Shown: positions 5,496 to 14,806, numbered from the stretch's first letter. The stretch: DNA of 18,020 nucleotides from an uncultured Subdoligranulum sp. (GCF_937890665.1 NZ_CALADU010000039.1:1-18020); one strand, 5' to 3'. The notes: a model not told the origin generated them from the sequence alone. Translations and numbers: made by a program.

Positions 5496-5623
5496 GCGCT
5501 GGTAGCTCAGGTTGGTTAGAGCGCAGCATGAAAATGCTGGACAACATTAAGATAGACATTTCTTGAGGCGGTGCACAGCCGATAGATAATGCCGCGGTGG
5601 TTCGGGTCCACCCCAGCGCTCCA
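5496..5623 (+). tRNA. Atypical tRNA-Phe(GAA)-like element with oversized variable region
   Basis: The acceptor stem is perfect (GCGCTGG 5496-5502 with CCAGCGC 5613-5619), with T discriminator and encoded CCA. The D-arm (GCTC/GAGC) and T-arm (GGTGG-TTCGGGT-CCACC, 5596-5612) are canonical. The anticodon stem CAGCA/TGCTG closes a six-base loop TGAAAA, which would give GAA (Phe) but lacks one loop base. Between anticodon stem and T-arm are 56 bases instead of 4-5, able to form a hairpin TTAAGA/TCTTGA. It could be a divergent tRNA, one with an insertion, or a tRNA mimic. Confidence 0.55.
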
Positions 5624-5723
5624 TGCGGTAGTATGAAACCCGCCGATATGGGTGTAAGAATCCGCTTAACACATGAAGGCTGGTATGTGCGCAATACTGG
5701 CAGGGAGGGAACGGGGTTATTAC

Positions 5724-5828
5724 GGTGTTGTGGCTGAATGGTGAAAGCATCGGTCTCTAAAACCGACAGTCTCTAAGCGCCCTTTAAGCGTTAGAGGTTT
5801 GCGGGTTCGACCCCCGCCAACACCGCCA
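5724..5828 (+). tRNA. Amber suppressor tRNA, anticodon CTA, serine-like body
   Basis: A full cloverleaf: acceptor GGTGTTG (5724-5730)/CAACACC (5818-5824), discriminator G 5825, CCA 5826-5828; D-arm GCT...AGC with GG in the loop; anticodon stem TCGGT (5750-5754)/ACCGA (5762-5766) and loop CTCTAAA with anticodon CTA at 5757-5759; long variable arm with CTCTAA (5771-5776)/TTAGAG (5791-5796); T-arm GCGGG-TTCGACC-CCCGC (5801-5817). The anticodon reads UAG. The long variable arm, D-arm layout, GGTG/CACC ends and G73 resemble bacterial tRNA-Ser; a CGA (Ser) anticodon differs by one base. A leucine or tyrosine tRNA would have A73, and bacterial Gln tRNAs lack a long arm. It precedes the amber-containing late genes. 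Confidence 0.92.
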
Positions 5829-7315
5829 TGGAGGTGAGGTACACGGATCTGATTTAGAGCCTTCGGAAAAAGGAACAAGAAAAGTGCCGGGATGATCCTG
5901 TGTACTTTGTGGAGAATTACGGCCACATAGAAGACCACGACGCGGAAGAGCTGATACAGCCTTTTACGTTATGGGACGGGCAAAGAATGGCTTTGCGCGT
6001 GTTTGCGTCAGAACGGCGCGTTGTTGTTCTGAAAGCGCGGCAGCTTGGTTTTACATGGCTTGCGCTGCACGAGGGCGCACGGTTGATTGCTCTTATTTCT
6101 GGCCGTACCGTTGTTGGTTTGAGCCGAAGCGAGGAAGAAGCCAAAGAACTGGTGCGGCGCATGGGCGTAATTCTGCGAAACATGCCGGAACTTATATCGG
6201 AATCTCCACCCCCTGTTGGATGGAGCGGGCCTTGGTTTGAGGCAACAACGCTTAAAATCACTGTACACTGGCCTGATGGCCCCGACAGCGTGTTTCAGGC
6301 GTTTCCTTCTGCTCCTTCTGCCGCTCGTTCGTTTACTGCTGACTTGATCATCATTGACGAATGGGCGTTTCAGGCATATGCGGATGAAATTTGGCAATCT
6401 GCGTTCCCGGTTATCAACCGTCCGTTTGGCGGTCGCGTGATTGGTCTTTCCACTATCAAACTTGGGACTACCTTTGAGGAAATCTATACAAACCCCGGAA
6501 ATGGATTCTACAAGCTGTTTTTGCCATGGAATACCGACCCGCGCCGTGACGCTGCTTGGTACGCTGCAACGGTCGCCAGCATGGGAGAAGCAAAGGCAAG
6601 GCAGGAATACCCGGCTACTGAAGAAGAGGCACTGGAAGCGCCGGCAGGTCGGTTTTTCGGCGAATTAGGAGACCAGCATCGGTCTGAAATTGGCCCAGGG
6701 AGCAATGTTCGGGTGTATTGCTCTATTGACTATGGTCTGGATATGTTAAGCGCCATTTGGGTGGCTATTGACGAAACGGATCATTGTGTGGCATACCACG
6801 AAATCAACGAAAGCAACTTGAATATCCCGGTGGCATGTGAACGGATTTTGAAAGAAAACATTCCCGTTGACATGTATCTTGGGCCGTCTGACTTGTGGAG
6901 CAGAGGCAGCGAAAGCGGAAAGTGTCGTGCAGACCTATTCCGTGACAACGGTGTTAACTTGGTTAAGGTTTCCCGTGATTTTGCTGCCGGATGCGCAGCC
7001 ATGAAGGGATGGTTGAGCAATGACCCCAAAACGGGAACGCCTTACATGCAGTTTTGGAACGTTCCGGAATTGTGGCGTTGCTTGTACAAAATCCAAGTTG
7101 ATGAAAAAGACGCCAATATCTATTCAAAAACTCCGCACAGTCTGACACACGCGCCAGATGCTTTGCGGTATTTTTGCACATGGTGGACAAACCCGGCAAA
7201 ACCTACCGTGAAGAAAAACTCGAAAAAATGGACGCCAGACATGTGGGAAGATTACCGAAACGCAAGCAAAGAGGGAAAACGCTATTTGCGCGAAAAATGG
7301 GGAGATCCCGCATGA
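5828..7315 (+). CDS. terL: Terminase large subunit (in-frame amber at codon 10)
   Basis: A 495-residue ATPase/nuclease that packages DNA into proheads. Numbered from ATG 5828: Walker A-like KARQLGFT at ~69-76, Walker B IIIDE at ~174-178, and an RNase H-like nuclease with the first Asp in CSIDYG (~301) and last Asp in THAPDAL (~444). TAG 5855-5857 falls at codon 10 and must be read through for the N-terminus, which includes the family-typical YFVENYGHIEDHD segment. The ATG uses the final A of the suppressor tRNA. A strong GGAGGTGA lies inside the first codons (5830-5837), so a start further downstream (GTG 5834 or a near-cognate codon before the TAG) is possible. Ends in TGA overlapping the next ATG. 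Confidence 0.93.
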
Positions 7316-7413
7316 TTGATTTTTACATTCAATTCCAAGCCCCGTACAAAATTTGCAGTAAATACGGCGGTAAAGTCGTAAATCATATACTGTTTATGGA
7401 GGGGATTTTATGA
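7312..7413 (+). CDS. 33-residue small protein, translationally coupled to terL
   Basis: ATG 7312 overlaps the terL stop (ATGA) and has GGGGAGAT 5 bases upstream. The peptide starts MIDFYIQFQAPYKICSKYGG and ends in a hydrophobic stretch (VVNHILFMEGIL). The stop overlaps the next start in another ATGA. Tight coupling and good ribosome sites on both sides support real translation. No known domain seen. Confidence 0.55.
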   Translation: MIDFYIQFQAPYKICSKYGGKVVNHILFMEGIL

Positions 7414-7544
7414 GATGCCCAAGTTGCGGCATTGAGTGCAGAGTAAAAGCAACAGACATTACGCTGCGCTTTTTTTGCCGAAACAAGCAATGCCCGCAAT
7501 ACAACCAAGAAGTGGGCACCAAAGAAGTGAAAAAGTCTGAATAA
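7410..7544 (+). CDS. Small zinc-ribbon protein (Com-like)
   Basis: A 44-residue protein from ATG 7410 with GGAGGGG upstream. Two cysteine pairs, CPSC at residues 3-6 and C..(5)..C in FCRNKQCPQ around residues 28-33, form a zinc-ribbon pattern; the C-terminus is Lys-rich. The size and cysteine pattern resemble phage Com-like zinc-finger proteins. The first pair after the initiating Met-Arg matches that family. Regulatory role is inference. Confidence 0.65.
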   Translation: MRCPSCGIECRVKATDITLRFFCRNKQCPQYNQEVGTKEVKKSE

Positions 7545-7586
7545 GGCTTTTTATAGCTGGCAAGCGTTGTATGCAAGGAGAACCCA

Positions 7587-8444
7587 ATGGATGAAGAAAT
7601 GAGCGGCGTTGTACAGCAGGAAGAAGCCGCGCCTGCAACCGACTTGGACAACATTGCAACCGATGATGCCCAAGAAACACCCGCTGAACAGGAAGAAGCA
7701 AATCAGGAGCAGCCTGCTGCAGAGGAAGCCCCTGCCGAACAGGAGCCTGAACAGCCTGAAATTCCCAACGACGTATGGAAAACGGCCAGACTTCGCGCAC
7801 AAGAAGAAGCGGCCCGACGCTATGACCGGGAAGTTGCCAAACGGTGCGCCGGAAAAACCAATCCGATCACCGGTAAACCTATCACCACCATGAAGGAATA
7901 CTGGGATGCATTGGATGCGCAAGCGGAAGTGCGCCGCAGAGCTGCTATTGAGCAGGCAACCAAAAACGTGAGTGCCGATCAGGCGGCGGCAATCCGGGAA
8001 ATTATTGAGAATGACCCGGAAAAGGCCCGCATGAAAGAACAGCTTGATGAAATTACCCGCCAAACGATTGAGTGGCGAGCAACAGAAGAAATGAACCGGG
8101 ACATTCAGGAACTTTCCAAAATTGATCCCAGTATCAAGTCGGCTGATGATTTGAGCCGGCTGGAAAGTTTTGACCAGATTGTTTCTCTTTGCCAGCGAGG
8201 TCTTTCTTTGGTGGATGCGTACAAGATCACGCATTATGATTCTGCGGTTTCTGCATCGGAACGCAGCGGACGGCAGGCAGCCATCAATGCTGCGCGAGGG
8301 AAAAGCCATCTTTCTGCACACGGTGGGAATCCCACGCCGAAAAATCAGAAGGCAATTCCTGAAAACTGGATTTCCAGACTGAAAGAGCAGTTCCCTGACA
8401 AAAACATGGAACAGCTTACCAAACTGTACAACGAAACACTGTAA
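7587..8444 (+). CDS. Capsid scaffolding protein
   Basis: A 285-residue protein with start ATG 7587 after AAGGAGAA. Residues 1-60 are extremely acidic and rich in Glu, Gln, Ala and Pro, as in phage scaffolds. Residues ~64-190 are charged and helical (AQEEAARRYDREVAKR, later EKARMKEQLDEITRQTIEW), likely a coiled coil. The C-terminal ~25 residues (ISRLKEQFPDKNMEQL) could bind the capsid. Position directly before the capsid gene supports the role of guiding capsid assembly and then leaving. No amber inside; ends in TAA 12 bases before the capsid ATG. Confidence 0.85.
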   Translation: MDEEMSGVVQQEEAAPATDLDNIATDDAQETPAEQEEANQEQPAAEEAPAEQEPEQPEIPNDVWKTARLRAQEEAARRYDREVAKRCAGKTNPITGKPITTMKEYWDALDAQAEVRRRAAIEQATKNVSADQAAAIREIIENDPEKARMKEQLDEITRQTIEWRATEEMNRDIQELSKIDPSIKSADDLSRLESFDQIVSLCQRGLSLVDAYKITHYDSAVSASERSGRQAAINAARGKSHLSAHGGNPTPKNQKAIPENWISRLKEQFPDKNMEQLTKLYNETL

Positions 8445-8456
8445 GGAGAAATAAAA

Positions 8457-9464
8457 ATGGCAGTTATCTTTTAGAAGAGCGCCGCTGTTGCAGACGATTT
8501 CTGGAACGAATGGGCGCAGATGATCCGCATGAATATGGTGGACGCGGACAACGAAAAAAACAACGACGACGCCTTGGTGAAGGCACTGTTCAACGTGAAG
8601 AAGTCCAAGCGGTTTGGCGAAAAGACCGCCGGCCTCAGCTCTTTCAGCTCCTTCAAGTATGTGGAGGAAGGCGGAAAAGCCGTAGAAGACAACCTTCAGG
8701 AAGTCAACGCAAAGCTGATCGAGCACAGCCCGTTCATGAAGTCCTTTACCTGCACCGCAGAAATGCGCGAAGACAACAACTTTGACCCGATGGTTCAGGC
8801 ATCCAAGGCATACGTACGTGCGTACAAGCGCAGCCGTGCAGAGTTTGCGTCCGCAGCTCTTACCGCAGAGGGAACTACGTTTACCTACAACGGCAAGGCT
8901 GACTTTGACCGAACTACCGGCGACGGCAAGGCATTGTTTGCACAGGATCACCCCGGAATTTCCGGCGTTGCAACCCAGTCCAACGTGTTTACTGACAAGT
9001 TTGGCGACGATGATGCAATGCTTAACCGGTTGGCCAATATTGGATTCAATTTCATGAACGCCAGCGGAAACCGAATGGGCTATACCTTTGACACTCTGAT
9101 TGTCCCGGGCAACGCCTACCGTTTGATTACGCTTGGCAAGAAGATCATCAACAGCGATCAGCAGGTCGGCAGCGACTTCAACGATGTGAACGTCAACAAA
9201 GGCATGTGGAAGCTGGTTGTTGATCACCATTGGCAGGTTCCCGAAGGAAAAGAGCCGTACATCATCATGAGTTCTCAGGCCAACAAAGATCTGAACGGTT
9301 CGCTTTTCTATGACCGTATTCCGCTTACCATGAAGCAGGATGTGGACGTATACACTCACAACCTGATTTCTTCTGGCCGCTGCCGTTTCAGCGCTGGTTT
9401 TGGCGATTGGCGTCATGTGATTATGGGCGGCGCAACCACCGGAACCACTTTGGTTGGTGCATAA
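8457..9464 (+). CDS. Major capsid protein (in-frame amber at codon 6)
   Basis: A 335-residue protein. ATG 8457 follows TAAGGAGA. The sixth codon is TAG (8472-8474): MAVIF-amber-KSAAVADDFWNEW. Downstream the sequence has HK97-fold/Mu-gpT-like capsid character: an N-terminal helical arm, FGEKTAGLSSFSSFKYVEE, DHPGISG, DTLIVPGNAYRL and a VYTHNLI strand near the end. The next in-frame Met (8520) has no ribosome site and would lose conserved N-terminal residues, so read-through is required. Under the standard code only a five-residue peptide would be made. Capsid protein is the most abundant phage product, which implies efficient amber decoding. Confidence 0.9.
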
Positions 9465-9465
9465 T

Positions 9466-9615
9466 ATGGCCCCGGCAGGTCTTAAAGTTGGAGATACGTT
9501 TGTTGACGGTGGAAGCACGTATCAAGTGGACAAAGTATATCCGAATGGAAATTACAGTTCACACATGGTGTTTCCAAAGAAAAAGCAAACGAGAACCAAA
9601 ACGGCGGTAAAATAA
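9466..9615 (+). CDS. 49-residue basic protein between capsid and portal
   Basis: ATG 9466 comes one base after the capsid stop TAA. The chain starts MAPAGLKVGDTFVDGG, followed by a short beta-like middle part (TYQVDKVYPNGNY) and a strongly basic C-terminus (PKKKQTRTKTAVK). It may be a small SH3-like fold or a DNA/capsid-binding peptide. No domain recognised; position suggests a head accessory protein. Confidence 0.65.
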   Translation: MAPAGLKVGDTFVDGGSTYQVDKVYPNGNYSSHMVFPKKKQTRTKTAVK

Positions 9616-9621
9616 CTGCCC

Positions 9622-9639
9622 GCCCCTCGAAAGAGGGGC
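9622..9639 (+). other. GAAA-tetraloop hairpin upstream of the portal gene
   Basis: A perfect 7-bp stem GCCCCTC/GAGGGGC caps a GAAA tetraloop. No U-tract follows, so it is unlikely to terminate. A second stem ACGGG/CCCGT lies just before the portal ribosome site. Possible mRNA-processing or stability element that separates expression of capsid and portal. Confidence 0.5.
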
Positions 9640-9682
9640 ATATATCACAGAAACGGGCGCATGAACCCGTGGAGGTGTAATT

Positions 9683-11560
9683 TTGAAAAAGCAGAATGAT
9701 CGTCTTGCTTATTGGCAGACAAAATTAGAGGATGCGAAAATCAAGTATGCTTCTATGCTTGAAAAGATCGAGAATAGAGAGCGTCTTTATTTTGGCGACA
9801 AAGATATACGCGGAAAAAATGGAAAGGCGGCAAAAAAAGCGTCCAATGTTCGGAATATTGTGTATGAGCTGATTGAAAGTCAGGTTGATACAAGCATTCC
9901 GCAGCCGCGTGTTACGGCTTTGCATCCTGAAGATAAAGACCTTGCTCGGCAAGCAGAGGAACTTTTGCGAAACGAAGCCCGCCGTCTTGGGTTTCTTGCA
10001 ATGAACGACCAAAGCGAAAGAACAGTTCCTGTTCAGGGCGGAGATATTTACCATATTGAGTGGGATCCGACTGGTGGTTACCATTGCACGCTTGGGGATA
10101 TTACCGTAACAGAACGGCATCCGCGCCAAGTCATTCCCCAGCCCGGAATTTACGACGTAGATAACATGCGTTATATCTTTGTTTTGATGGCACAAGACAA
10201 AGAAGATTTGCAGGAAAAATACGGAATTACCATTGAAGATGATACCGAAGATACCCCTGAAATTCGCGGCGATGCCGAAACAAGCATTACTGGCCTTGTA
10301 ACGCAAAACGTTGTTTACTATCGAAAAAACGGCGTAGTGGGTATGTTCTCTTGGGTAGGGAATCAGGTTTTGGAAGATTTGCCGGACTACTATGCACGTA
10401 GAGAAACGATCTGCAAAAAATGTGGCCGCGAAAAACAAGGTGACGTTTGCGTATGCGGAAGCAAGCAGTTTGAAGAACGTTCCGTTGATATGCAGGAATT
10501 GCCTCATAGCATTACGGTTGGCAATGAAGTTTTGCCGACTATGCAATACGGGCCGGATCAACCTATTCAAAATCCTGATGGAAGCATTCAAAAAGACAAT
10601 TCTACCGGTGAAGTAATTATGATGCCGGGGGAATTGCAGCCGACTTTGATTCCGGTGTATAAGCCGACAGGATTTCCCATTGTGCTGCGCAGAAACATTA
10701 CTATGGAAGGAAGATTCCTTGGCGTTAGTGATGTAGATGTTATTGAAGACCAACAGGAAAGCGTAAAGAAGTTTGGCACCAAAATCGAAGAAAAACTCTT
10801 GAAGGGCGGCAGTTATGTAACCATGCCCGAAGGAGTTGCTATTGAAACTACCGACGAAGAACTAAAAGTGATTCGTTTGCGCAATGCAAATGATAAAGCA
10901 CTTATGGATGTTCTGAACGTGCAGCCAAACACAAGCTATGATATGCAGCAGTTGGAAACAAACTACAACTGGGCAAAAAGTACGCTTGGCATTACGGATG
11001 CTTTCCAAGGGAAATACGATTCTTCTGCTACATCTGGATCCGCAAAACAGTTCAGCGCAAACCAGTCTGCTGGACGTATGCAATCCAAACGGGAAATGAA
11101 GAACGAGGCTTATGCCCGCCTTTACAAGAAAATGTTCCAGTTTCTTCTTGCTTACAGCGACGAAGAATACCCGATTGTTGATAAAGACATTCAAGGAAAT
11201 GAAACATTTAGCCATTTTAACCGGTTTGCATTTTTAAAACGGGATGCTGCCGGTCAACTGTATTGGAATGATGAATTTCTGTTTGAGGTGGATCCTTCCA
11301 GCAATTTGGCAAGCAACCGGGAACGCCTGTGGGATATGGTAGATGTAAAGTATCAATCCGGAGGCTTTGGGCCTATCAATGATTTGAACAGCGCCTACTT
11401 GATGTGGACGCTTCTCAAAGAGACAAACTTCCCGCAAGCAGGAATGATTCAGGCAGCCATAAAAGAAAGAATAGACGAACAAAAAGCGGCTCTCGGGGGT
11501 GAAGCAAATGACGTGGGGACAAGTCAAATTGACAACGCTTCAGAAAATGTTTTCGGCTGA
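9683..11560 (+). CDS. Portal protein, P22-like
   Basis: A 625-residue protein starting at TTG 9683, 5 nt after GGAGGTG. Portal proteins form the dodecameric ring through which DNA enters and leaves the capsid. The N-terminus has NVRNIVYELIESQVDTSIPQ; the wing/stem part includes TLGITDAFQGKYDSSATSG, a strong P22/podovirus-type portal signature; the C-terminus is acidic and Gln-rich. Residues ~244-258 hold C..C and CxC (Cys 244, 247, 256, 258), a zinc-ribbon insertion. No amber is inside, unlike the flanking late genes. Ends in TGA, overlapping the next gene by 53 bases. Confidence 0.9.
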   Translation: MKKQNDRLAYWQTKLEDAKIKYASMLEKIENRERLYFGDKDIRGKNGKAAKKASNVRNIVYELIESQVDTSIPQPRVTALHPEDKDLARQAEELLRNEARRLGFLAMNDQSERTVPVQGGDIYHIEWDPTGGYHCTLGDITVTERHPRQVIPQPGIYDVDNMRYIFVLMAQDKEDLQEKYGITIEDDTEDTPEIRGDAETSITGLVTQNVVYYRKNGVVGMFSWVGNQVLEDLPDYYARRETICKKCGREKQGDVCVCGSKQFEERSVDMQELPHSITVGNEVLPTMQYGPDQPIQNPDGSIQKDNSTGEVIMMPGELQPTLIPVYKPTGFPIVLRRNITMEGRFLGVSDVDVIEDQQESVKKFGTKIEEKLLKGGSYVTMPEGVAIETTDEELKVIRLRNANDKALMDVLNVQPNTSYDMQQLETNYNWAKSTLGITDAFQGKYDSSATSGSAKQFSANQSAGRMQSKREMKNEAYARLYKKMFQFLLAYSDEEYPIVDKDIQGNETFSHFNRFAFLKRDAAGQLYWNDEFLFEVDPSSNLASNRERLWDMVDVKYQSGGFGPINDLNSAYLMWTLLKETNFPQAGMIQAAIKERIDEQKAALGGEANDVGTSQIDNASENVFG

Positions 11561-12104
11561 TGGTACTACCATCGATGAAAACGACGACAGCATCAAAGAG
11601 TATATTTACTCCATGCCTGCTGCCGCGAATGAGGCCATCCGCATGTTGGTTACGTCAGGTGTTCATCTGAAAAACAGCAACACGGTTTCCAAGCAGGAAA
11701 GCACGCCGCTTGTTGTCGATCTTACGGCTGAAAACTCTGATTTTTGGAGAATGAAAGAGCCGGAAGTTTATCAAATGCAAGATGGCGATATACAACCGTA
11801 TTATGGGTGCACCTTGTATGGAAATCGGTATTTGCGATTCCCTGAAAATGCAACCGGTGAATTTGAGTATTGGTATGATTCTATGCCTGCTGAAATTACG
11901 CAAGAAACTTCTGACGATACGGTTATTTCTATTGCGCCGGAAGCTGCCGTTTTGATTCCCTTGTACATGGCATCCGAACTGTACAAGGACGATGATCTTT
12001 CTACTGCAACGTATTACAGAAACGAATTTGAAGCCGGACTTGCGCTTTTGGTAAATCCTGTTTCAGGTTCAAACAAATTTACCAGCACAACGGGATGGTG
12101 GTAA
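11508..12104 (+). CDS. Head-tail adaptor protein
   Basis: A 198-residue protein. ATG 11508 is 6 nt after GGGGGTGA and lies inside the end of the portal gene. The N-terminal part (TWGQVKLTTLQKMFSADG, YIYSMPAAANEAIRML) is the helical pattern of podovirus head-completion/adaptor proteins that extend the portal. The middle is beta-rich (YGCTLYGNRYLRFP, FEYWYDSMP); the end has a helical EAAVLIPLYMASELYKDD segment. Position portal-adaptor-stabiliser matches P22-type head modules. No amber; TAA stop one base before the next ATG. Confidence 0.75.
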   Translation: MTWGQVKLTTLQKMFSADGTTIDENDDSIKEYIYSMPAAANEAIRMLVTSGVHLKNSNTVSKQESTPLVVDLTAENSDFWRMKEPEVYQMQDGDIQPYYGCTLYGNRYLRFPENATGEFEYWYDSMPAEITQETSDDTVISIAPEAAVLIPLYMASELYKDDDLSTATYYRNEFEAGLALLVNPVSGSNKFTSTTGWW

Positions 12105-12105
12105 T

Positions 12106-13974
12106 ATGGCCTCTTTTGCAATTCCTTCTCAAACGCCAAGAAGTAGTCTTGTAATTGACGAATTTTTTGGCGTTGACTACACATAGGAGCCGGGAAACGT
12201 AGACGTGGGAAAAAGCCCCAATGCACCTAACATGATTCGGGATACGCCCGGAAAAGTGAGAAAGTGCATGGGGTATTTTCTCAAAGCGCAGTTTGATGGC
12301 ACGATCAACGGATTTCACACAAGGAAGCAAGATACTTTTGGTATTATTCATGCCGGAACAAAATTGTATAAAATGCCGGAAGAGAAAGAAGCCGAGCCGG
12401 AAGTGTTGTACGATGGCATGAATGACGCAAGAAGTTCTAGCTGGCAATTTGAAGATTCGTTGTATATCATTGACGGCAAGCAGCTTCTTGTTTACGATGG
12501 CGAAACCGTAAAAAGTGTTGAGGGAAGAATCCCTACACTTACTATTGCAAAAGATCCCAATGGCGGCGGAACGGACTATGACGCCTTAAACCTTATTCAG
12601 CCCAAGTTTACTGAACTTTTTGCAGGAAATGGAACTGCAAAAGATTACCATATGTCTTTTAGCGGGTTGGACGAAACGGAAGTCACCGCCAAGATTATGA
12701 ACAGTAATGGAGACTGGGAAGACAAAAAAGAAGGAACTGATTTTACCGTAAATCGTGAAACTGGTGTTATCACTTTTAAAACGGCCCCCGGAAACAGCCC
12801 ATTAGAAGGAGAAGACAATGTCAGCATTACCGCAGCACGAACGGTAGAAGGATATGCCGATAAAATAAACAAATGTACCATTGGTACTCTGTTTGGCGTC
12901 AATGGTGCAGCGGATCGCCTTTTTTTGAGCGGGAATCCCGACTTCGTAAACTATGATTGGTATTCCGGCCAAAACGACCCAACCTATTTCCCTGATACGG
13001 GGTATAGCGTCTTGGGAACGCCTAAAAGCGCGATCATGGGCTACTCCATTATCAACAACTACCTTGCAACGCATAAAGACGAAAACGAAACCGACAGAAA
13101 CGTCATTGTAAGATCCGGCGACTTGGTAGACAGTGAACCGGCGTTTCCTATCAAAAACACCATGCAAGGCCCCGGTGCTATTGCAAAAAACAGCTTTGCG
13201 TATCTTGGAACTGAACCTGTTTTTCTTACTCGGTCAGGGATTTACGCTATTACTCCTTCAGATATTTCAGGAGAGCGATACAGTCAGGATAGAAGCTACT
13301 TTATCAACGGGGCGCTTTTGCAAGAAGAAAACCTAGAAAATGCCTGCTGCGTGACGTTTCAAGACATGTATTGGCTTTGCGTAAATGGCAAAGCATACAT
13401 TTTGGATAGCATGCAAAATTTGGGCACTACTAGAAACGAACCGTATTCAAACCGTCAATATGCTTGCTTTTACCGCACAAACATTCCGGCTCATGTTATG
13501 TGGACAAAGAACAACCGGCTATATTTTGGAGACAAAAACGGCCGTGTTTTAGAGTTTTACAATGATCCCAATGACATTGAAAGCTACAATGATTGCGGGG
13601 AAGCAATTCATGCAATTTGGGAAACGCCTGACTTTACCGGAAACAAGTTTTATAAAAACAAAACATCCCGGCATTTGGCGTTGCAGCTTACGCCTTCCGC
13701 GTCTACCAGCGTTTCGATTTATGCACAAAAGCGTGGGATTTGGTCTTTTGTAAAAAAAGACGATAAGAGAGTACGGTATTTTAGCTACGATCAGCTTACG
13801 TATTCAAAATTTACGTATTCTAACGATACAACTTCTAAAACTTTGCAAACAAAAATCAGGCTTCGCCGTCTTGATAAAGCACGTTTCCGCATTGAAAACG
13901 GAGAAGTAAATGAGCCGTTTGGATTGATGCGAATTGCGATTGAGTTTGTCGAGGGCGGAAACTACCGGGGGTAA
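12106..13974 (+). CDS. Packaged-DNA stabilisation protein, P22 gp10-like (amber at codon 27)
   Basis: A 622-residue protein, ATG 12106. TAG 12184-12186 is codon 27, in DYT-amber-EPGNVD, just before the conserved SPNAPNMIRDTPGKVRK motif found in stabilisation-type proteins of Firmicute podophages. The rest is beta-rich with repeated propeller-like strands (WQFEDSLYIIDGKQLLVYDG, MYWLCVNGKAYILD, NNRLYFGDKNGRVLEFY). In P22 the equivalent plugs the portal after packaging. The codon after the amber has no usable start with a ribosome site, so the amber must be decoded. Ends in TAA. Confidence 0.85.
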
Positions 13975-13978
13975 AAAC

Positions 13979-14806
13979 ATGGCATTTGAAAAAATCACGG
14001 ACGAAATGCTGGAAGGGAAAGGCAATATTGGAAAGCCTAATACCCCCGGCGTAAGTACACAAGAAATGCAGAGAATTATGGACGAAATCCCTAGGGAAGT
14101 TATTGTTCCTGCATTTAACGAGTTTTTGGACGCTCTTTAGAGTGATACCGCAGCGCAAAGTATTGGAACCCAAATTCCTGATGGCCTTTCTTCTGAAATC
14201 CCGCACTTTTTGCAGGACGTTTTGTCGGCCATCGTTGAGTATGTGAATGGCCACAAAAACAATAAAGAAAACCCTCACCAAGTAACCGCGGCACAAACTG
14301 GCGCATATACAAAAGAAGAAACCAATCAAGCCATCAATGAGAAAATTGTTGATCTTGGCGGCGGCGATATGCAGCAAGCTGTGTATGACCCTACTGGTAA
14401 GAGAAAAGACATTTTCGCTGCTATTGAAGCCATGGGAAATTTGCTTTTAAGCAAAGCAACTTACGACCCTCAAAACAAGTCTCAAGACATTTTTGCGTAC
14501 TCTTCTCATGTTTACATGGCTACCTTCCTTGTGGACGGATGGACTGGAGATGGCCCGTACACGCAGACAGTCGCCGTGGAAAAGTACAACGACGGTCCGG
14601 ACATTACGGCTGACAGCGTTATGCTTCCCGGAATGGGAATTGACGATACGATTCAAGGTGACGCGCAAGATACATTGCTTGAAGCGGCAAACATCGTTGA
14701 TAAAGGCACGAAAACGTTTGGCGCAAACACGATTACTTGCGTTGTGCAGGAAAAGCCGGAGGCTGACGCAGAGGTGTTTTTTAGCGTAATGAAGGGGGGC
14801 GTTTGA
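13979..14806 (+). CDS. Tail-fibre-like protein with NPHQVT motif (amber at codon 54)
   Basis: A 275-residue protein from ATG 13979 after GGGGGT. TAG 14138-14140 is codon 54 (FLDAL-amber-SDTAAQ). At residues ~98-103 is NPHQVT, the start of the NPHxVTxxQxG motif widespread in tail fibres of Firmicute phages, followed by YTKEETNQAINEKI. Two copies of YDPxxKxxDIFA lie at about residues 130 and 155. The C-terminal ~100 residues look like a beta-rich fibre domain. Standard gene calling would split it into two fragments. Host-binding role is inference. Confidence 0.8.

Noticed and set aside
5633..5737. Small ORF starting MKPADMGVRIRL between the tRNA-like genes
   Set aside because: No ribosome site, and it runs into the suppressor tRNA; likely chance.
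7551..9518. A 655-codon open frame on the minus strand
   Set aside because: It lies fully antisense to the scaffold and capsid genes, which have ribosome sites, domain features and correct neighbours. The antisense protein has no family-like features, so it is a codon-bias shadow.
9622..9639. Terminator between capsid and portal
   Set aside because: The hairpin is strong but no U-tract follows.
9725..10753. A 342-codon minus-strand frame
   Set aside because: Antisense to the portal gene, no ribosome site, no recognisable motifs.
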